A DNA stretch of 64,000 bases, from positions 55,026,001 through 55,090,000 of the forward strand of contig CM065818.1 of NCBI GenBank assembly GCA_033398695.1. Reading direction: 5' to 3'. Made by a program: the position numbers and the translations under genes. This DNA comes from Orobanche coerulescens. Lineage: Eukaryota > Streptophyta > Magnoliopsida > Lamiales > Orobanchaceae. Below the pieces are notes generated by a model. That model ran no database searches. It worked only from the letters and a program-made list of their open reading frames with translations, and was not told where the DNA came from. This document shows, one piece after another, positions 23,480 to 35,058 of this stretch. Each line of letters begins with the position of its first letter. Within the stretch, counting starts at the first letter, position 1.

Positions 23480-24110
23480 TGTCGCATCAGTGCTGTCGAG
23501 ATCCTTTCCCGGCCAGTTAGCGTTTTATTCGATACAGAGCTACACATTCTTTCATATCTTTGTCTTGTGTAAATCGTTTGAATATTTCCGGTTTTCATGC
23601 TTGTGAACCTTATGTTGTTGGTTTAAGTGGAGAGAGGATTGTCGGAAATTTAGAAACTAGAAATTTCCTGTATCATTTGGAGGCAGAGTGGCTCTCAAAT
23701 CGATCATGATAGAAATGCAAGGAGATGACTGATACTCGGAGACGATTGGCTTAATCGGTGCGGAGCAATTGTAAATTACCGAAGGAGGAATATCTCACTG
23801 TCGCCGACGATGGTTCCGAGATTCTGTTTGAGGATGGAAACCGGGAAGCTCGGAAAGTTGATCAAGGCGATGAAAGTCACAAATTGTTGAAACAAGGTCA
23901 TCTGGTGCTGGTGCTACGCAATGAAGAAAGAAGAAGAAATTGTGGAACTTTCATCCATTCTGTTGTGAACGAATTTCCAGATGTGTTTCTGACGAATTAC
24001 TGGACTACCTCCACGAAGGGATGTGGAATTTACTATTGAACTGGAACACAGCGACACCAATTTCTAAGGCGCCGTATCGTATGGCACCTACCGAGATGTA
24101 CGAATCAAGA
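23480..24110 (+). pseudogene. PR: Tekay protease and pre-RT linker, badly decayed
   Basis: At about 23520-23560 VLFDTE-THSF-like residues mark the retropepsin active site (expected D-T-G-A-T-H-S-F), but a missing base changes the frame inside the triad. Downstream pieces such as IVNEFPDVF and TTSTKGCGI belong to the linker before RT. No full-length frame survives. Confidence 0.65.
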
Positions 24111-24114
24111 AGCG

Positions 24115-24945
24115 GTGGAGGAGTTCTTGGACAAGGGCTATATTGACCAAGCGTTTCCTGCAGGGAGCACCGGTTCTTTTGTCAGAAAGAAGGATGGATC
24201 GCTCCGACTGTGTATTGACTATCGAGAGCTGAACAAGATGACGATTAAGAACAAGTATCCATTGCCACGGATTGATGATTTGTTTGACCAGTTACAAGGG
24301 GCAACGGTATTTTCTAAAATCGATCTGAGATCAGGATACCATCAACTGAGGATTAAGGAGTTCGATGTTCCGAAATCAGCGTTCAGAACTCGCTACGGGC
24401 ATTATGAGTTTGTAGTGATGCCGTTTGGTCTCACTAACGCACCTGCTGTATTTATGCAATTGATGAACAGAGTGTTCATTGAATTTTTGGATAAATTTGT
24501 GGTCGTATTTATTGATGACATTCTAGTGTATTCTAAGAGTCCGGAAGAACATGCGCAACATTTGCGGATTGTATTGGAGCTTTTGAGAAACGAGCAATTG
24601 TACGCCAAACTATCTAAGTGTGAATTTTGGCTAAAAGAAGTAATGTTCCTCGGCCATGTGGTGTCAGCTAGGGGAGTCCGAGTAGATCCTCAGAAGATCG
24701 AGGCAATATTGGATTGGAAGCCTCCAAAGAACGTGAAAGAGGTCCGAAGCTTCTTAGGACTTGCGGGATACTATCGTCGATTCGTGGAAGGGTTTTCTAA
24801 AATCTCCCGCCCACTTACTCGACTCCTTCAGAAAACTCAAAAGTTTGAGTGGAATGAATTGTGTCAGATTAGCTTTGATGAATTGAAGAAGAGATTGACG
24901 ACGGCACCGATTCTATCACTTACACAGGAACCGAGGGATTCATAG
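24115..24945 (+). pseudogene. RT: Tekay reverse transcriptase (longest intact piece)
   Basis: 276 residues without a stop: [20 protein letters not shown] (residues 21-40), [15 protein letters not shown] (66-80), [13 protein letters not shown] (101-113) and the catalytic [10 protein letters not shown] (about 131-140), then [14 protein letters not shown]. All RT blocks are in the correct order with both aspartates of the F-I-D-D box. The frame ends near 24945, early in the RNase H region, because of an indel. It is the best preserved part of this element, which as a whole cannot make a complete Pol. Confidence 0.9.
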
Positions 24946-25320
24946 TTTACGTGATGCTTGAACCAAGGACTTGGGTGCGTGTTGATGCGAGAATGATAAG
25001 GTGATCGCTTATGCATCGCGACAAGAAACCTTATGAAGTGAATTACCCGACACATGATTTGGAACTAGCGGCGGTGGTTTTTGCCTTGAAGATTTGGAGG
25101 CATTATGCATGCGGGACTCACCGTCGGATCTTTACGGATCATAAGAGTCTCAAGTACATATTCGATCGAGAAAGAGTTGAATATGCGGCAAAGAAGATGG
25201 TTGGGCCCGATTAAGGACTATGACTTGGAGATTTTATATCATCCAGCAAAGCGAATGTAGTGGCCGATGCACTTAGCCGCAAGCTGTCTCTATTCGAGAT
25301 CTTGGAGACACCGACCTCCC
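24946..25320 (+). pseudogene. RH: Tekay RNase H
   Basis: 25011-25214 encodes [20 protein letters not shown] and [13 protein letters not shown] (catalytic D in TDHKSL). VVADALSRK at about 25260-25290 supplies the last conserved D. Frame changes near 24950 and 25215 break the domain. Confidence 0.85.
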
Positions 25321-25559
25321 AACTTAGCCTTCGGAGAAATGATTCGTGAAGGGATTGAAGTGTGGTTACAGAGAGTCAGGGGACAAGCGTGCGTGATGGA
25401 GATAACCGTCATTAACCGAAGAAATCAAATCTAGGCAGTGAGATGACCCTCGATGATTCGGTTGCATGACGAAGTGATCAAAGGAAAGGCCCCGGATTCA
25501 TAATTCATGACGATGGAGTTTTGAGATTTCGGGACCGACTCTGCGTTCCCGATGTTGAT

Positions 25560-26550
25560 GTTAAAGCAGACGATTATGAAGGAAGCTCATAGTTCGCCCT
25601 ATTCTATCCACCCGGGCACCAAGTAAAATGTATAAGGACTTGAAGCGAGAATTTACGGTGGGGCAACATGAAGAAAGACGTAGCGGACTATGTTTGAAAT
25701 GCTTGACTTGTCGGCGAGTTAAGATCGAGCATCAACGGCTCTTTGGAATGTTGAAGCCGCTCCGATCCTGAATGGAAGTGGGAGGACATATCAATGGACT
25801 TTATCACTAATATGCCGAAAACCAGGACAGGAATGAACATGATTTGGGTGATAGTTGATCGTTTAACCAAATCGGCTCATTTTCTAGGCATTAAGGATAC
25901 GTGGGGACCAGAGAGGTTGGCACGAGTCTTTATTTCAGAGATAGTTCGATTGCATGGTACGCCGAAGACCATTGTTTCTAATCGAGATGGCCGTTTTGTG
26001 TCTCACTTTTGGAAGGCAGTTCATAAGGCCTTGGGGACCGAATTGAACTTCAATACAGCTTATCACCCGCAGTCTGATGGACAATCTGAGAGAACTATAC
26101 AAACGGTGGAAGATATGCTAAGGGCCTGTGCCTTAGATTAGTTAAACGATTGGGAAGTTCATCTACCATTGATTGAATTTACTTACAACAATAGTTGGCA
26201 TGCTTCCATTAAGATGGCACCGTTTGAGGCATTATACGGAAGGAGATGCAGATCGCCCTTATGTTGGGACGATTCATCGGACTTGATCGAGCAGAACGAG
26301 TTGATCGAGCGGACTCGAGAGAAGATAGCCTTGATTCGTGAAAGGCATTTGACCGCCCAGTCGCGAGAAATCTATGCGGACGCACGCCACGCCCATTGGA
26401 GTTGATGCAGGAGATCACGTACTTTTGAAGGTTTCTCCTACCCGGGAATCTTTCGTTTCGGTAGGAAAGGTAAGTGAGTCCTAGATATATCGGACCATTT
26501 GAGATCCTCGAGAGAGTTGGGAGTTGGCCTCTGATTAGCATTACCGCCGT
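25560..26550 (+). pseudogene. INT: Tekay integrase core
   Basis: A damaged zinc-binding part (HPG and CLTCRRVK pieces, 25600-25740) is followed by an open stretch from 25794. It has the first catalytic D in MDFITNMPKT (GAC 25797), the second in VSNRDGRF (the family usually has S-D-R-D) and E in SDGQSERT. A TAG near 26140 and indels near 26400 and 26530 interrupt the C-terminal part (PFEALYGRRCRSPLCW at about 26220). Confidence 0.88.
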
Positions 26551-26552
26551 CA

Positions 26553-26816
26553 TTGTGCCATGTTCATAACGTGTTCCACGTATCCCGATTGCGGAGATAT
26601 ATACGGATCCCAGTCATATCATCGATTTGGCGAGATCGAAGTCGAGCAGATGGGGCGTTTGAAGAAAGACTACCAAGATACTCGAGTCGAGTTAAGCAAC
26701 CGAGGAACAAGTCAATCGTTTTGGTCAAAGTTCGGTGGTCATGTCATGGAACGGAAGAAGCCACTTGGGAAACAGGCGATATGAAGTCTAGATATCCCGA
26801 GTTATTTTCGTATTGA
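26553..26816 (+). pseudogene. CHD: Integrase C-terminal chromodomain (Tekay signature)
   Basis: 87 residues. NVFHVSRLRRYIRIPV opens the block. LPRYSSRVKQPRNKSIVLVK and HGTEEATWETGDMKSRYPEL complete a group II chromodomain, which is thought to steer integration to heterochromatin by binding histone marks. It ends at TGA 26814-26816, directly before the 3' hairpin. It is no longer fused in frame to the integrase core. Confidence 0.88.
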
Positions 26817-26850
26817 GTTTCGGGACGAAACTCCTTTTAGTAGGAGAGTA
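26815..26850 (+). promoter_or_regulatory. 3' hairpin and polypurine tract of the Tekay element
   Basis: GAGTTTCGGGACGAAACTC is a perfect 8 bp stem with a 3 bp loop, overlapping the last codon of the chromodomain. TAGTAGGAGAGTA follows, just before the LTR start TGTAATATCC at 26851. The same hairpin occurs before the 3' LTR of the gag-only element. Confidence 0.75.
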
Positions 26851-29199
26851 TGTAATATCCGGATTTATTACGGTGTATTTCATCCGTATTCAACCATGTA
26901 TTATTTCGGATTGATGATTTTGATTATTGGAGTGTGATATTTAGTGCATTAATGTCATTATGCATAAGTATAGAAACATGTATAATTGCTCAAACAACCT
27001 TGTGATAGCGCACGCTAAGAATGTATCTTAACGCGCGCTATCGGGCCATTATTAGCGCACGCTATGCGGTATAAGTAACGTGCGCTAAGGACTCAATTAT
27101 TGAGCGGGGCGGTGGCTCGTGCGCCCGGGACATGGGTCGGATAAGATTCCCGCCGACGCACCCGGACAAAATCTGAAGTCAACCATTATTAGCGCACGCT
27201 AAGGGATGCTTAGTAGCGTGCGCTAACTTATCAATAATGCAGAAATTATAAATGGGACATCAACCGTGTTGGCTTGCATTTCTTTCGCACTTTCCTCAAT
27301 CTTGAGAGTTCAGAGAGTTGTAGAAATACTCTTATACACTCAGAACACATATTGTTGATATTTATACATTGGTTACCACGTGGAATGTTCATGGAAGTGG
27401 AATAGCACCTTGGAAGGGCATACAACCAACCGGAGTTGGATTCTACCTTACGGTTCAGTGATTTCGTCATTTTAAGGTATGTTCAATCTATCTCCAGACT
27501 TAGAGTTGGATTCTAACGATTTGGATGATCATGTTAACAAGATATGGATTTTCATAGATGAATTATCCAAGTATATCATGTTTGGAATAGTGAGTTGTAT
27601 AAGCCTGGAATACCTTGATTATAATCATCATGATTCGAATCTTAGTACACTGAATATGTGAAGAGAAGCTTCTATCAATGGTTAACCGAATCTAATAGAT
27701 GATTTCATAGTAATCTTGGACTAGACGTTAACATCCTTATTGTTAGATAAATCTAAAGGTTTGATCATGGAAGGATTTATCTAGTATATATAGGACGTTT
27801 ATCAACTTGATAGGATAATATGGTGATATAGAGGTGTTGATATCAACCATTTAGTTTTTCGTATTATCGTATGAAGATTTGAAGTCGGAAAAGAATATGG
27901 TTTTATATTGGCATGCATATCCTTGAATCAAGTTGTCTTTATCCGTATAATCATTCATGAGGGTGTAGACATAGTATTCATGGAAGTAACATGAATTATC
28001 ACGCAAGATTTCGTTGTTTCAAACATGGCAAGGGCAGTTCTTGCTCGTGATGGCGCCATGCGTAGATAGCGCCGCGCTATGATATGCGGTGTAACGTGCG
28101 CTATCGGCGATTGTTAGCGTGCGCTACGTTTGGTACGTAACGTCGCTAGACCATCGACGAGTCAACCGGGTCGGTGAGGTGCGACCATGCATCGTTAACG
28201 TGCGCTAGGCTCTGTTGTTTGCGTGCGCTATCGATGCATGCGTAACGACGCTACAGAGTACTTAGCGTGCGCTAAGCTATTCGGGCATTGCGCTTATGAA
28301 CTTTTGACCGTTAATCGAATTGTTTAACATTCATACGACGTGAGATAAATCCTATATCATTTCTTTTGTTAAGGTTTGGTCTCGTTACGTGATTGATTGA
28401 GGAGGACGACCTTCGAGTGTTCATTTTCGTGGAAGTATTGTTATTGTCTTCAAATCGAGGCAAGTACCTTAATTGTTTTATGTATTGTTGTTATACATAT
28501 TGTCGTGCATGTATGTCGTTATTGTGTGTCCACCTCGTGTTGGTCCGACGGGATCATCGGGGGATCTATGCTAGCGTGCGCTGGATCATCGGACGGGTTT
28601 TTCCACCACGGGTTGGTCTGACGGGATCATCGTGGGTTCTAGGCAGTGAACGCTGGATCGATGGAATTACCATGTGTATGTATTGATATCATGTTGTGAT
28701 TATCAGCTATGTATGTTATGTTTGAGTTTCTCGTAGGAGAAGACTCGTTGGTATTTTGTCGTTTACATTGTTATTCACCGTGAGATATGAATAATATGCT
28801 ATGGTACTTGTACTAGCATCGTTGTGCTAACCCCTTCGGGGGTGAACATTTTGTTTGTGTTCAGGATCCAGGAGAGCTGGGAAACAACCACTGGAACAGT
28901 ATGACGACGAGGGTGCAGAGTGATGTCCCGACCGGGTTTATTTATCTGTTGTTTATTCGTTATTTCAATAAGTACTCGAGTACGCAGTCGTTTGTGATGA
29001 TTTGAATTTGGTGATGTAATATTGAGTTCTGTTGGACAATTGTACTATTTCTGTATTTTGGTCAGAACTGATGTACTGAAATTTCGTTATTTCCATTCGT
29101 CAGAACCTTTTTATACTTGTTCAATTCTTCAGCCTTGTAAATCCTTATGTAAAGGATTTACGGCGCTGTAATATTCCCAAATATATTGGGGGTGTTACA
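26851..29199 (+). repeat. 3' LTR of the Tekay element
   Basis: 2349 bp, aligned end to end with the 5' LTR, including both palindrome groups and the TATA box. It ends GGGGGTGTTACA before the target copy CACTG. It differs from the 5' LTR mainly by many 1-3 bp indels, several at CAG/CTG trinucleotides. Confidence 0.95.
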
Positions 29200-29204
29200 C
29201 ACTG

Positions 29205-29780
29205 CGCATTCATTTGCTGCCCTCCTCTGCATATTAGTTCTACGTGCAGAGCGCCTGTCATACCTCCTGAAAATGGGGTGTCTCCTGCTGCATGAGGAGT
29301 AATGTTCATATGAGAGGTATATGATATTTGTATTTGGATAATTTTTTATTTTTTTATACAAATGATGGAATCTGTATATATGTATAAAAAGTAAAAATAA
29401 AATTAGAGTGAGATGCTGATCACAATATTTTTTTAGCCTAATTACTCTTATCTTTCATAGAATCACAATCGAGAGATTTTATGTTTACCTGACAAACACT
29501 CCTCTCTTGAGGGTGAAATTACTCCAAGAGCAATTTTAAGGGATAATTACATTATCCGTCCTGAAGTTCGGCCTAATTACAAAAAAAAAAATCATGGCAG
29601 TTGGTCCTGAGTGGGATTTCGTGGTACAGTTTGTCCTCAGTGGAAGTTGGTCTCATCGTAAGCAAGCTGTTCCTTCATTTTTTTAATACATTTCTTCTTC
29701 CTTTTTTTCGTGTTTTTTAGTCTCTCTTCTTGCCGATTATAGCTTCCCATATGCGTTTTTTGATCTTCAATTTATGGCAG
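29205..29780. other. Host intergenic or intron DNA after the Tekay element
   Basis: No coding block recognised. 29545-29660 has phrases (GGATAATTACATTATCCG, GGCCTAATTAC) typical of repeated non-coding plant sequence, perhaps a MITE, but without identified ends. Confidence 0.35.
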
Positions 29781-30062
29781 ACAAGTGGTTCATTGTACGG
29801 TGCACTGATAGGCTCAATCCTGTCATTTATGTTGCTGACTTTCTAGGTTAATTAAATTCTGATGTTAGGATGACGATTGCAACTAGTAATACTAACTATT
29901 TATTTTCTGGTTGATTTTTAAATATTGGATACTGCAGGAAGAAGAAGGGACTTGGTTCTTTCATCTGTCATGTACCTTGTTGGAGCTCTTGTAATAGACT
30001 TGCCACTTGCTTTTGCTGTCTTGGTGATTGGGCGCTTCATTTACGGTATAGGAATTGGATTG
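29781..30062 (+). pseudogene. Two exons of a sugar transporter (MFS; D-xylose-proton symporter-like) gene relic
   Basis: Exon 29781-29846 follows TTTATGGCAG and reads TSGSLYGALIGSILS, then loses one base relative to the expected Y-V-A-D-F-L, and ends at a donor (CTAG|GTTAAT). Exon 29938-30062 follows ACTGCAG and reads GRRRDLVLSSVMYLVGALVI, then VLVIGRFIYGIGIGL, ending at GTAAGA. D-x-x-G-R-R-R and the G-R-x-x-x-G-I-G-I-G-L helix are hallmarks of plant sugar transporters in the vacuolar/plastidic glucose and xylose symporter branch. Neither upstream nor downstream exons are found, and the one-base loss breaks the frame, so it is a fragment. Confidence 0.75.
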
Positions 30063-30125
30063 GTAAGAAATGGTGCAATGACAATTTTTGTGCTAGTTAT
30101 AATCGATTTTATTTTTATTCAAATA

Positions 30126-30178
30126 CACACACACACACCGACACATATATATATATAAAACATTATATATATATATAT
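30126..30178. repeat. AC/AT microsatellite
   Basis: ACACACACACAC followed by runs of alternating TA separated by AAAACAT. Simple sequence with no other content. Confidence 0.85.
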
Positions 30179-30244
30179 TGATTTTCTCTTTATTCATATA
30201 CACAGAGAGATATTTACTCATATACGTGAAATTCATCTATCATA

Positions 30245-30515
30245 CTACCTCCGTTCCTTATTATCTGTCCGATTTTATCCAAACTAGTGTTCCTAATTAT
30301 TTGTCAATTTGTTAATACGGTAATACCAACAAAAATCATCTTTTTTTCCACCAATACCTTATAAATACTAAACACCTTCTTGCAAGTATAAGCTTATTAA
30401 TTCATCCCTTAGTAACAAATAAGGGTATAATAGTTTTTTGATAGTCTAACTTATGGGAAATTTTGGTTTGCTTGAATGGGCAGAATTGGCTCATAATAAG
30501 GAATAAAGATTGTAG
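30245..30515. mobile_element. Probable Stowaway-like MITE (Tc1/mariner)
   Basis: It starts CTACCTCCGTTCCTTATTAT, close to the Stowaway end CTCCCTCCGTCCC. The right end carries the inverse ATAATAAGGAAT followed by TGTAG. About 270 bp, non-coding, AT-rich. The TA target duplication is clear only on the left, so the copy is old. Confidence 0.55.
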
Positions 30516-31103
30516 TTATTTAATTTCAGGCCCGAATTGTTAGTTTATTCTATCTTTTACGACCTTGATAAAAGTCCTAAATTCTTTATGGACTTTCCAC
30601 TACAACCAGATGAATATAACAAGAAATCTTCCAAATATGCACATTTCTTTCAATCAATCATCCTAATGTGCATTTTTTGAACAACATTTGGCAGAGTGAG
30701 AGAAGCTAATCCCAGCCTCAACTTGGATATTAGAGAATTTTGTTCAACGATATCAACTGATCAAGATGATAATGGTACTCCTATGACTCAAGGGGGCCCC
30801 ACTTATCAGTTATTTCAATATGTAACTTTCTATCACTTGTATTTAGACTTCGTAATTTTCTACATTTAAGTTAGATTGGTGGTTTTACTTAGTTTTGGTA
30901 CTTTTGAAGTTAAATTGGTGGTTTGTTGCTTTGTATGAATTTAGGATTTTGTATTTTATATTGGAATCCTCGTTGGTTTTTGGCTGCGTTGGTTTATTTT
31001 GGATGGTTGATGTAAGAATAAAATGGTTATTTCAAAATATTTGTATGAAGTGTTGCTTTTTACTTTAGCTGATGTTATTTTATAAAAGTAGTATTAAAAA
31101 AAA
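30516..31103. other. Intergenic DNA, nothing recognised
   Basis: AT-rich, with no ORF of note, no transposon ends and no RNA gene seen. Confidence 0.4.
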
Positions 31104-31197
31104 CTGATGATGTGGCATAGATGTGGGCCCATTGCTGACGTGGCGAAAATGTAGGGCCACTGTTGATGTGGTATAAATGTGGGCCCCACTGATGATG
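31104..31197. repeat. 28-29 bp minisatellite, left part
   Basis: Three and a half units of the type GATGATGTGGCATAGATGTG plus GGCCCACT. The fourth unit is cut by the gag-only element at 31198 and continues at 41424. Confidence 0.8.
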
Positions 31198-32055
31198 TGT
31201 AACACCCCCAAATCCCATTGGGTCATTACAGTGCCGTGGACCCCACACCAGGAGATCCACCAGGCTAACACGACCAAAAATACAACTAACTGACCAAAAA
31301 GGGAACCACAATCCCTACACTGACATCCAACATAATATTCCGAGATGGAATTTGAATGACAACAGTGGGCCTACATGGCCAAAATAAGATACAACAACAT
31401 CCACGAGCCTTGCTCGGATAATACAAAATGACAAAGACTTAACAAAACTGGAGTACTCCAACTGTCTTACTAACATGAACACCAAAATATCTCGGACTAG
31501 TATCGCTCGAATGCCTCGTCGCTATCGTCATGCCCCTGTGTCTCAACTCTCTCCTCGCAAGCACCTAAAACATGAAAACATGTTCCGCCCCCACGGGGTC
31601 AGTCATCCAGATAATGAATATCAAATACATGTACAACATGATATGCATCCAAAGGGCAGAATGAATAGTATAGTAATGGTAATACGAGATGCTCACAAAC
31701 CAAAGTAAGAATCGAGCATTCGTGGAATACTATGCCCACGGCATACGATCAATACCTGCTCAACAAGTTAGAACACAAGTGCCCAACGGCGAATCATCAA
31801 TACAGAACACAACAATACATCACCCAAAGGTAAACCAAGCCAAACACTGAAATAGATACGAATCACAATGCCCGAAGGCTCTAAAAGGAATACCGATACA
31901 TCATAATGGCTCGAAATTAACAAAGATGAAGCGCTTTATCATCATAATACCACGAATATCACTCACCAAGTCATCAATCACCACAATGGCCCGAAGCCAA
32001 AACAGCCCGAAGCTGTATCAATGAGGGCCGAAGCCACGGCACGAAGCCGTATCAC

Positions 32056-32397
32056 AATGAGATCATCCAATGACCGTGACCTGCTGAATTGCAGGTCCTG
32101 GGAAACCAACCGCGAAGGTTCAAGCCCCAGACTTACCCATAATGAGATCACCTAGTGACCGTGACCTACTGAACTGCAGGTGTTGGGAAACCAACCGTAA
32201 AGGTTCAAGCCCCGAGCTTACCCATAATGAGATCATTAACATGACCGTGACCTACTGAATTGTAGGTGTTGGGAAACCAACCGCGAAGGTTCAAGCCCCA
32301 AGCTTACCCATAATGAGATCATTAACATGACTGTGACCTACTGAACTGTAGGTGTTGGGAAACCAACCGCGAAGGTTCAAGCCCCAAGCTTACCCAT
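32056..32397 (-). repeat. Tandem repeat, 4 units of about 85 bp (3' LTR)
   Basis: Units start at 32056, 32141, 32226 and 32312, each with AATGAGATCA, GACCGTGACCTACTGAA, GGGAAACCAACCGCGAAGG and CTTACCCAT. The other LTR has five units. Confidence 0.9.
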
Positions 32398-32620
32398 CGA
32401 GCACTAGCCGAGACTAGCCTCCAAAACATAATTAATCACAACAGTAACGATCCCAAGATTACCAAATTCACAAGAATAATAGCGTGTTGCCTTGAGTCGG
32501 CCAACAGGACAACAACAACTCATGGATGGGCACCGTCCACGGCGGTCCCAATTCGAATACCTTGACTGCCTTGGAATGGCGAATTCACAACAACTCAACG
32601 GGTGGAACTATCCTTGACCG

Positions 32621-32990
32621 TCCCAATTCAATACATCGATTACCTTAGAACGGTCAATCGATAACGATGACACAACGGATGGGAATTATCTTCGATAATC
32701 CCAATTAAATACATCGATTACCTTAGAACGGTTAATCGATAACCAATGATGCAACGGATGGGAATTATCTTCGATAACCCCAATTCAATACATCGATTAC
32801 CTTAGAACGGTTAATCCATAACCAATGATACAACGGCTGGGAATTATCTTCGATAATCTCAATTCAATATATCGATTACCTTAGAACGGTCTATCGATAA
32901 ACAATGCTACAACGGATGGGAATTATCTTCGGTAATCCCAATTAAATACATCGATTACCTTAGAACTGTTAATCGATAACCAATGATACG
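32621..32990 (-). repeat. Tandem repeat, about 5 units of about 79 bp (3' LTR)
   Basis: Repeats ACATCGATTACCTTAGAACG, a short TCGATAAC segment and GGGAATTATCTTCG at about 79 bp spacing. The same array lies at about 39025-39390 in the other LTR. Confidence 0.85.
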
Positions 32991-34431
32991 GTAGAATAGA
33001 TGTCCCGACGTCTTAAACCGACCACCGAAATAGATATGATAAACGAATATATCAAATGCCTTCAATTGGCCAATGCAACATCATAGCAACAGTTCCAATT
33101 CGATAATAACGATTCAACGATGCCTCAGAACGACATTAACATCAACAATAATAATCGATACATCGATGCCGCAAACCGGCTATCGACAACAAGAATCTCA
33201 ATGCCTTAAACCGGCCGTTAACGAATAACAATCACATCTGGCATAATCACCGAAGGGTATTGCATCAAACAATTCCCGAATATCAACAAATCACGAAGAG
33301 ACTAAGTCTCGAAATGATACAATACATTCATACACATATATGATAACATTAATCTCATTGACCAGTACAAGTATAAAACTTGCCTCAAACCGAAGGCGAG
33401 AAAGTCCTTCCACGATCAACGTCCTGGCACGAAACGACGAACGGCGCCTCCCGGCGATCACAAACACTCGAGCAACCTTGAATGAAAACGATTCATTCAA
33501 AAATACAAAATCAATAGAAAACAACGACAATGACAAAGCCTGATTCAAACACGAATCGATCACACCGCACGAACGAATATCATAGTTCTCAACTATGAAT
33601 TCTAACATCCTCCAACACCTCGATGATCAATTAACATGATTATTACGTTCTTAACACTTGTGAAATCCATACAACATGATTCACTTAAGAACAATCATCA
33701 AAACAATCATCTCAAAATGATAATATCACCAATATCATCAAATTGATCCTCCTACAATGATAATATTATCAATATTATCATTATCACCCCAAGAACATCA
33801 TCAACTCAATAATCATGATGTTTGAAACAAAAATCCTTCATCAATACATCATGAATTCGGATTAAACAACAAGATTCACTCAACCATTTTCAAATTATGA
33901 TAATCACCTCCTAAATCATCATAAATCCTTACTAAAATGGTTAAAATCTTTCACGAACACCACCAACAACAATAATCATCTCAAGGCTATGTTAATCATA
34001 TAACAATCTTAACATAATCCTTCCTAGACATGATTAAAAACCTCCAAACAATCTAAAACATCAAGAACATAATCCAACTCAAGTAATACTATCATGTTCT
34101 TCATCAAAAGTTTATCAAAACCATGAAGAATCATGATATACTCCATTAATCAAACAATACCCGAAGAAAACAACAACAAAACTTGAAAATCACTTGAAGA
34201 ACAAGAGATTGAGGGAACTTACCAAAGAAGAACAAGAAGAAGCCTCCAAACACCAAAGGAGCACCAACAAGCTTCCAACTTCAAGCTTCAATCCAAGCTA
34301 GGATGATCAAGATCGAGTTGGAAGGTGCTAAACATCAATAACAAGTCCAAACGGATGATTCTAGGGAGAGAAATTGTGTTTTGGTTCGTGAGGAAATGAA
34401 AGACGAAACCAAGATAAATAGACTGACCAAT

Positions 34432-34805
34432 TCATTACGTACGTTATACATTATGGTTAACGTACGTAAGAGGCATTACGTACGCTATGCTAAGACTTTA
34501 ACGTACGTAATGTAAATCCAGAACTAACTGGACTAAAATACGAAGGCCTTAACGTACGTAAACAAAAACATATTACGTACGTTAACAAGACCTGCATTAC
34601 GTACGTAGAGTTCACCTCTTAACGTACGTAAGGGTCCGTTGACTGCAATAGTGAGATCCGATCGGAAGATGATCGGGACCCACCGGCCGAAAGTGACTAC
34701 GAGGAAGGTTCCTGCCACCTACCAAGCATTACATACGTAACCTTACAGGCATAACGTACGTACTAACAACACGCTAGCGTACGTAATGCTACACCCGTAG
34801 CGTAC
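34432..34805 (-). promoter_or_regulatory. Palindrome cluster TTACGTACGTAA upstream of the LTR TATA box
   Basis: Twelve copies or one-mismatch variants of TTACGTACGTAA over 375 bp. On the element's strand they lie just upstream of TCTATTTATCTT (34420-34413). The core TACGTA is the A-box recognised by plant bZIP factors; binding here is inference. The second copy of the cluster is at about 40837-41210. Confidence 0.7.
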
Positions 34806-35020
34806 GTTAAGGCTATGAACTTAGCCAAAAAAATCCAAACTCTCCAACCAACATTCAAACGACGAAACCAACCCGACGACAAGTATAAATATTTCGATCC
34901 CGAAATATTCCAATACAATATTCATTGTATCATTCCAAAACAACAATACTTGTACAATTCCAAATGAATACGTACAACTCAACAATAACACGAAAAAAAA
35001 AATTATCCCCGGATATTACA

Positions 35021-35058
35021 TACTCCCCCACTTAAAAAGAGTTTCGTCCCCGAAACTC
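35021..35058 (-). promoter_or_regulatory. Hairpin and polypurine tract of the gag-only element
   Basis: The minus strand reads GAGTTTCGGGGACGAAACTC (35058-35039), then a purine-rich AAGTGGGGGAGTA directly before the LTR start TGTAATATCC. Same design as in the Tekay element at 26815. Confidence 0.85.

Larger units (their letters stand above)
19668..29199 (+). mobile_element. Complete Ty3/gypsy chromovirus (Tekay/Del lineage), decayed coding region
   Basis: 9532 bp, flanked by the 5 bp target duplication CACTG (19663-19667 and 29200-29204). The LTRs are 19668-22014 and 26851-29199; the primer-binding site is at 22019 and a polypurine-like tract lies just before 26851. The internal order is gag, protease, RT, RNase H, integrase, chromodomain. 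The C-terminal chromodomain and the hairpin before the 3' LTR fit Tekay. Frameshifts in nearly every domain make it non-autonomous. Confidence 0.95.
31198..35020 (-). repeat. 3' LTR of the gag-only element
   Basis: 3823 bp, reads TGTAACACCCCC...GGATATTACA on +. It contains a 4-unit tandem array (32056-32397), a second array (about 32621-32990), twelve TTACGTACGTAA-like palindromes (34432-34805), a TATA-like TATTTATC (minus, 34420-34413), a splice donor TTTG|GTAAGTT (minus, intron start 34222) and an acceptor TTTTAG|G (minus, intron end 31565) next to a GC stem-loop. Confidence 0.93.

Noticed and set aside
31475..31708. 77-residue ORF, identical in both LTRs of the gag-only element (also 37790-38023)
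   Set aside because: Identity follows from LTR duplication. No domain, and it lies inside the predicted leader intron and exon of the opposite strand.
33291..33608. 105-residue minus-strand ORF kept in both LTRs (also 39695-40012)
   Set aside because: Two LTR copies are not independent evidence; composition is not protein-like and no family is recognised.
34432..34805. Regular short repeats suggesting a CRISPR array
   Set aside because: Repeats are 12 bp palindromes in both orientations with irregular spacing inside a plant LTR; no cas genes.
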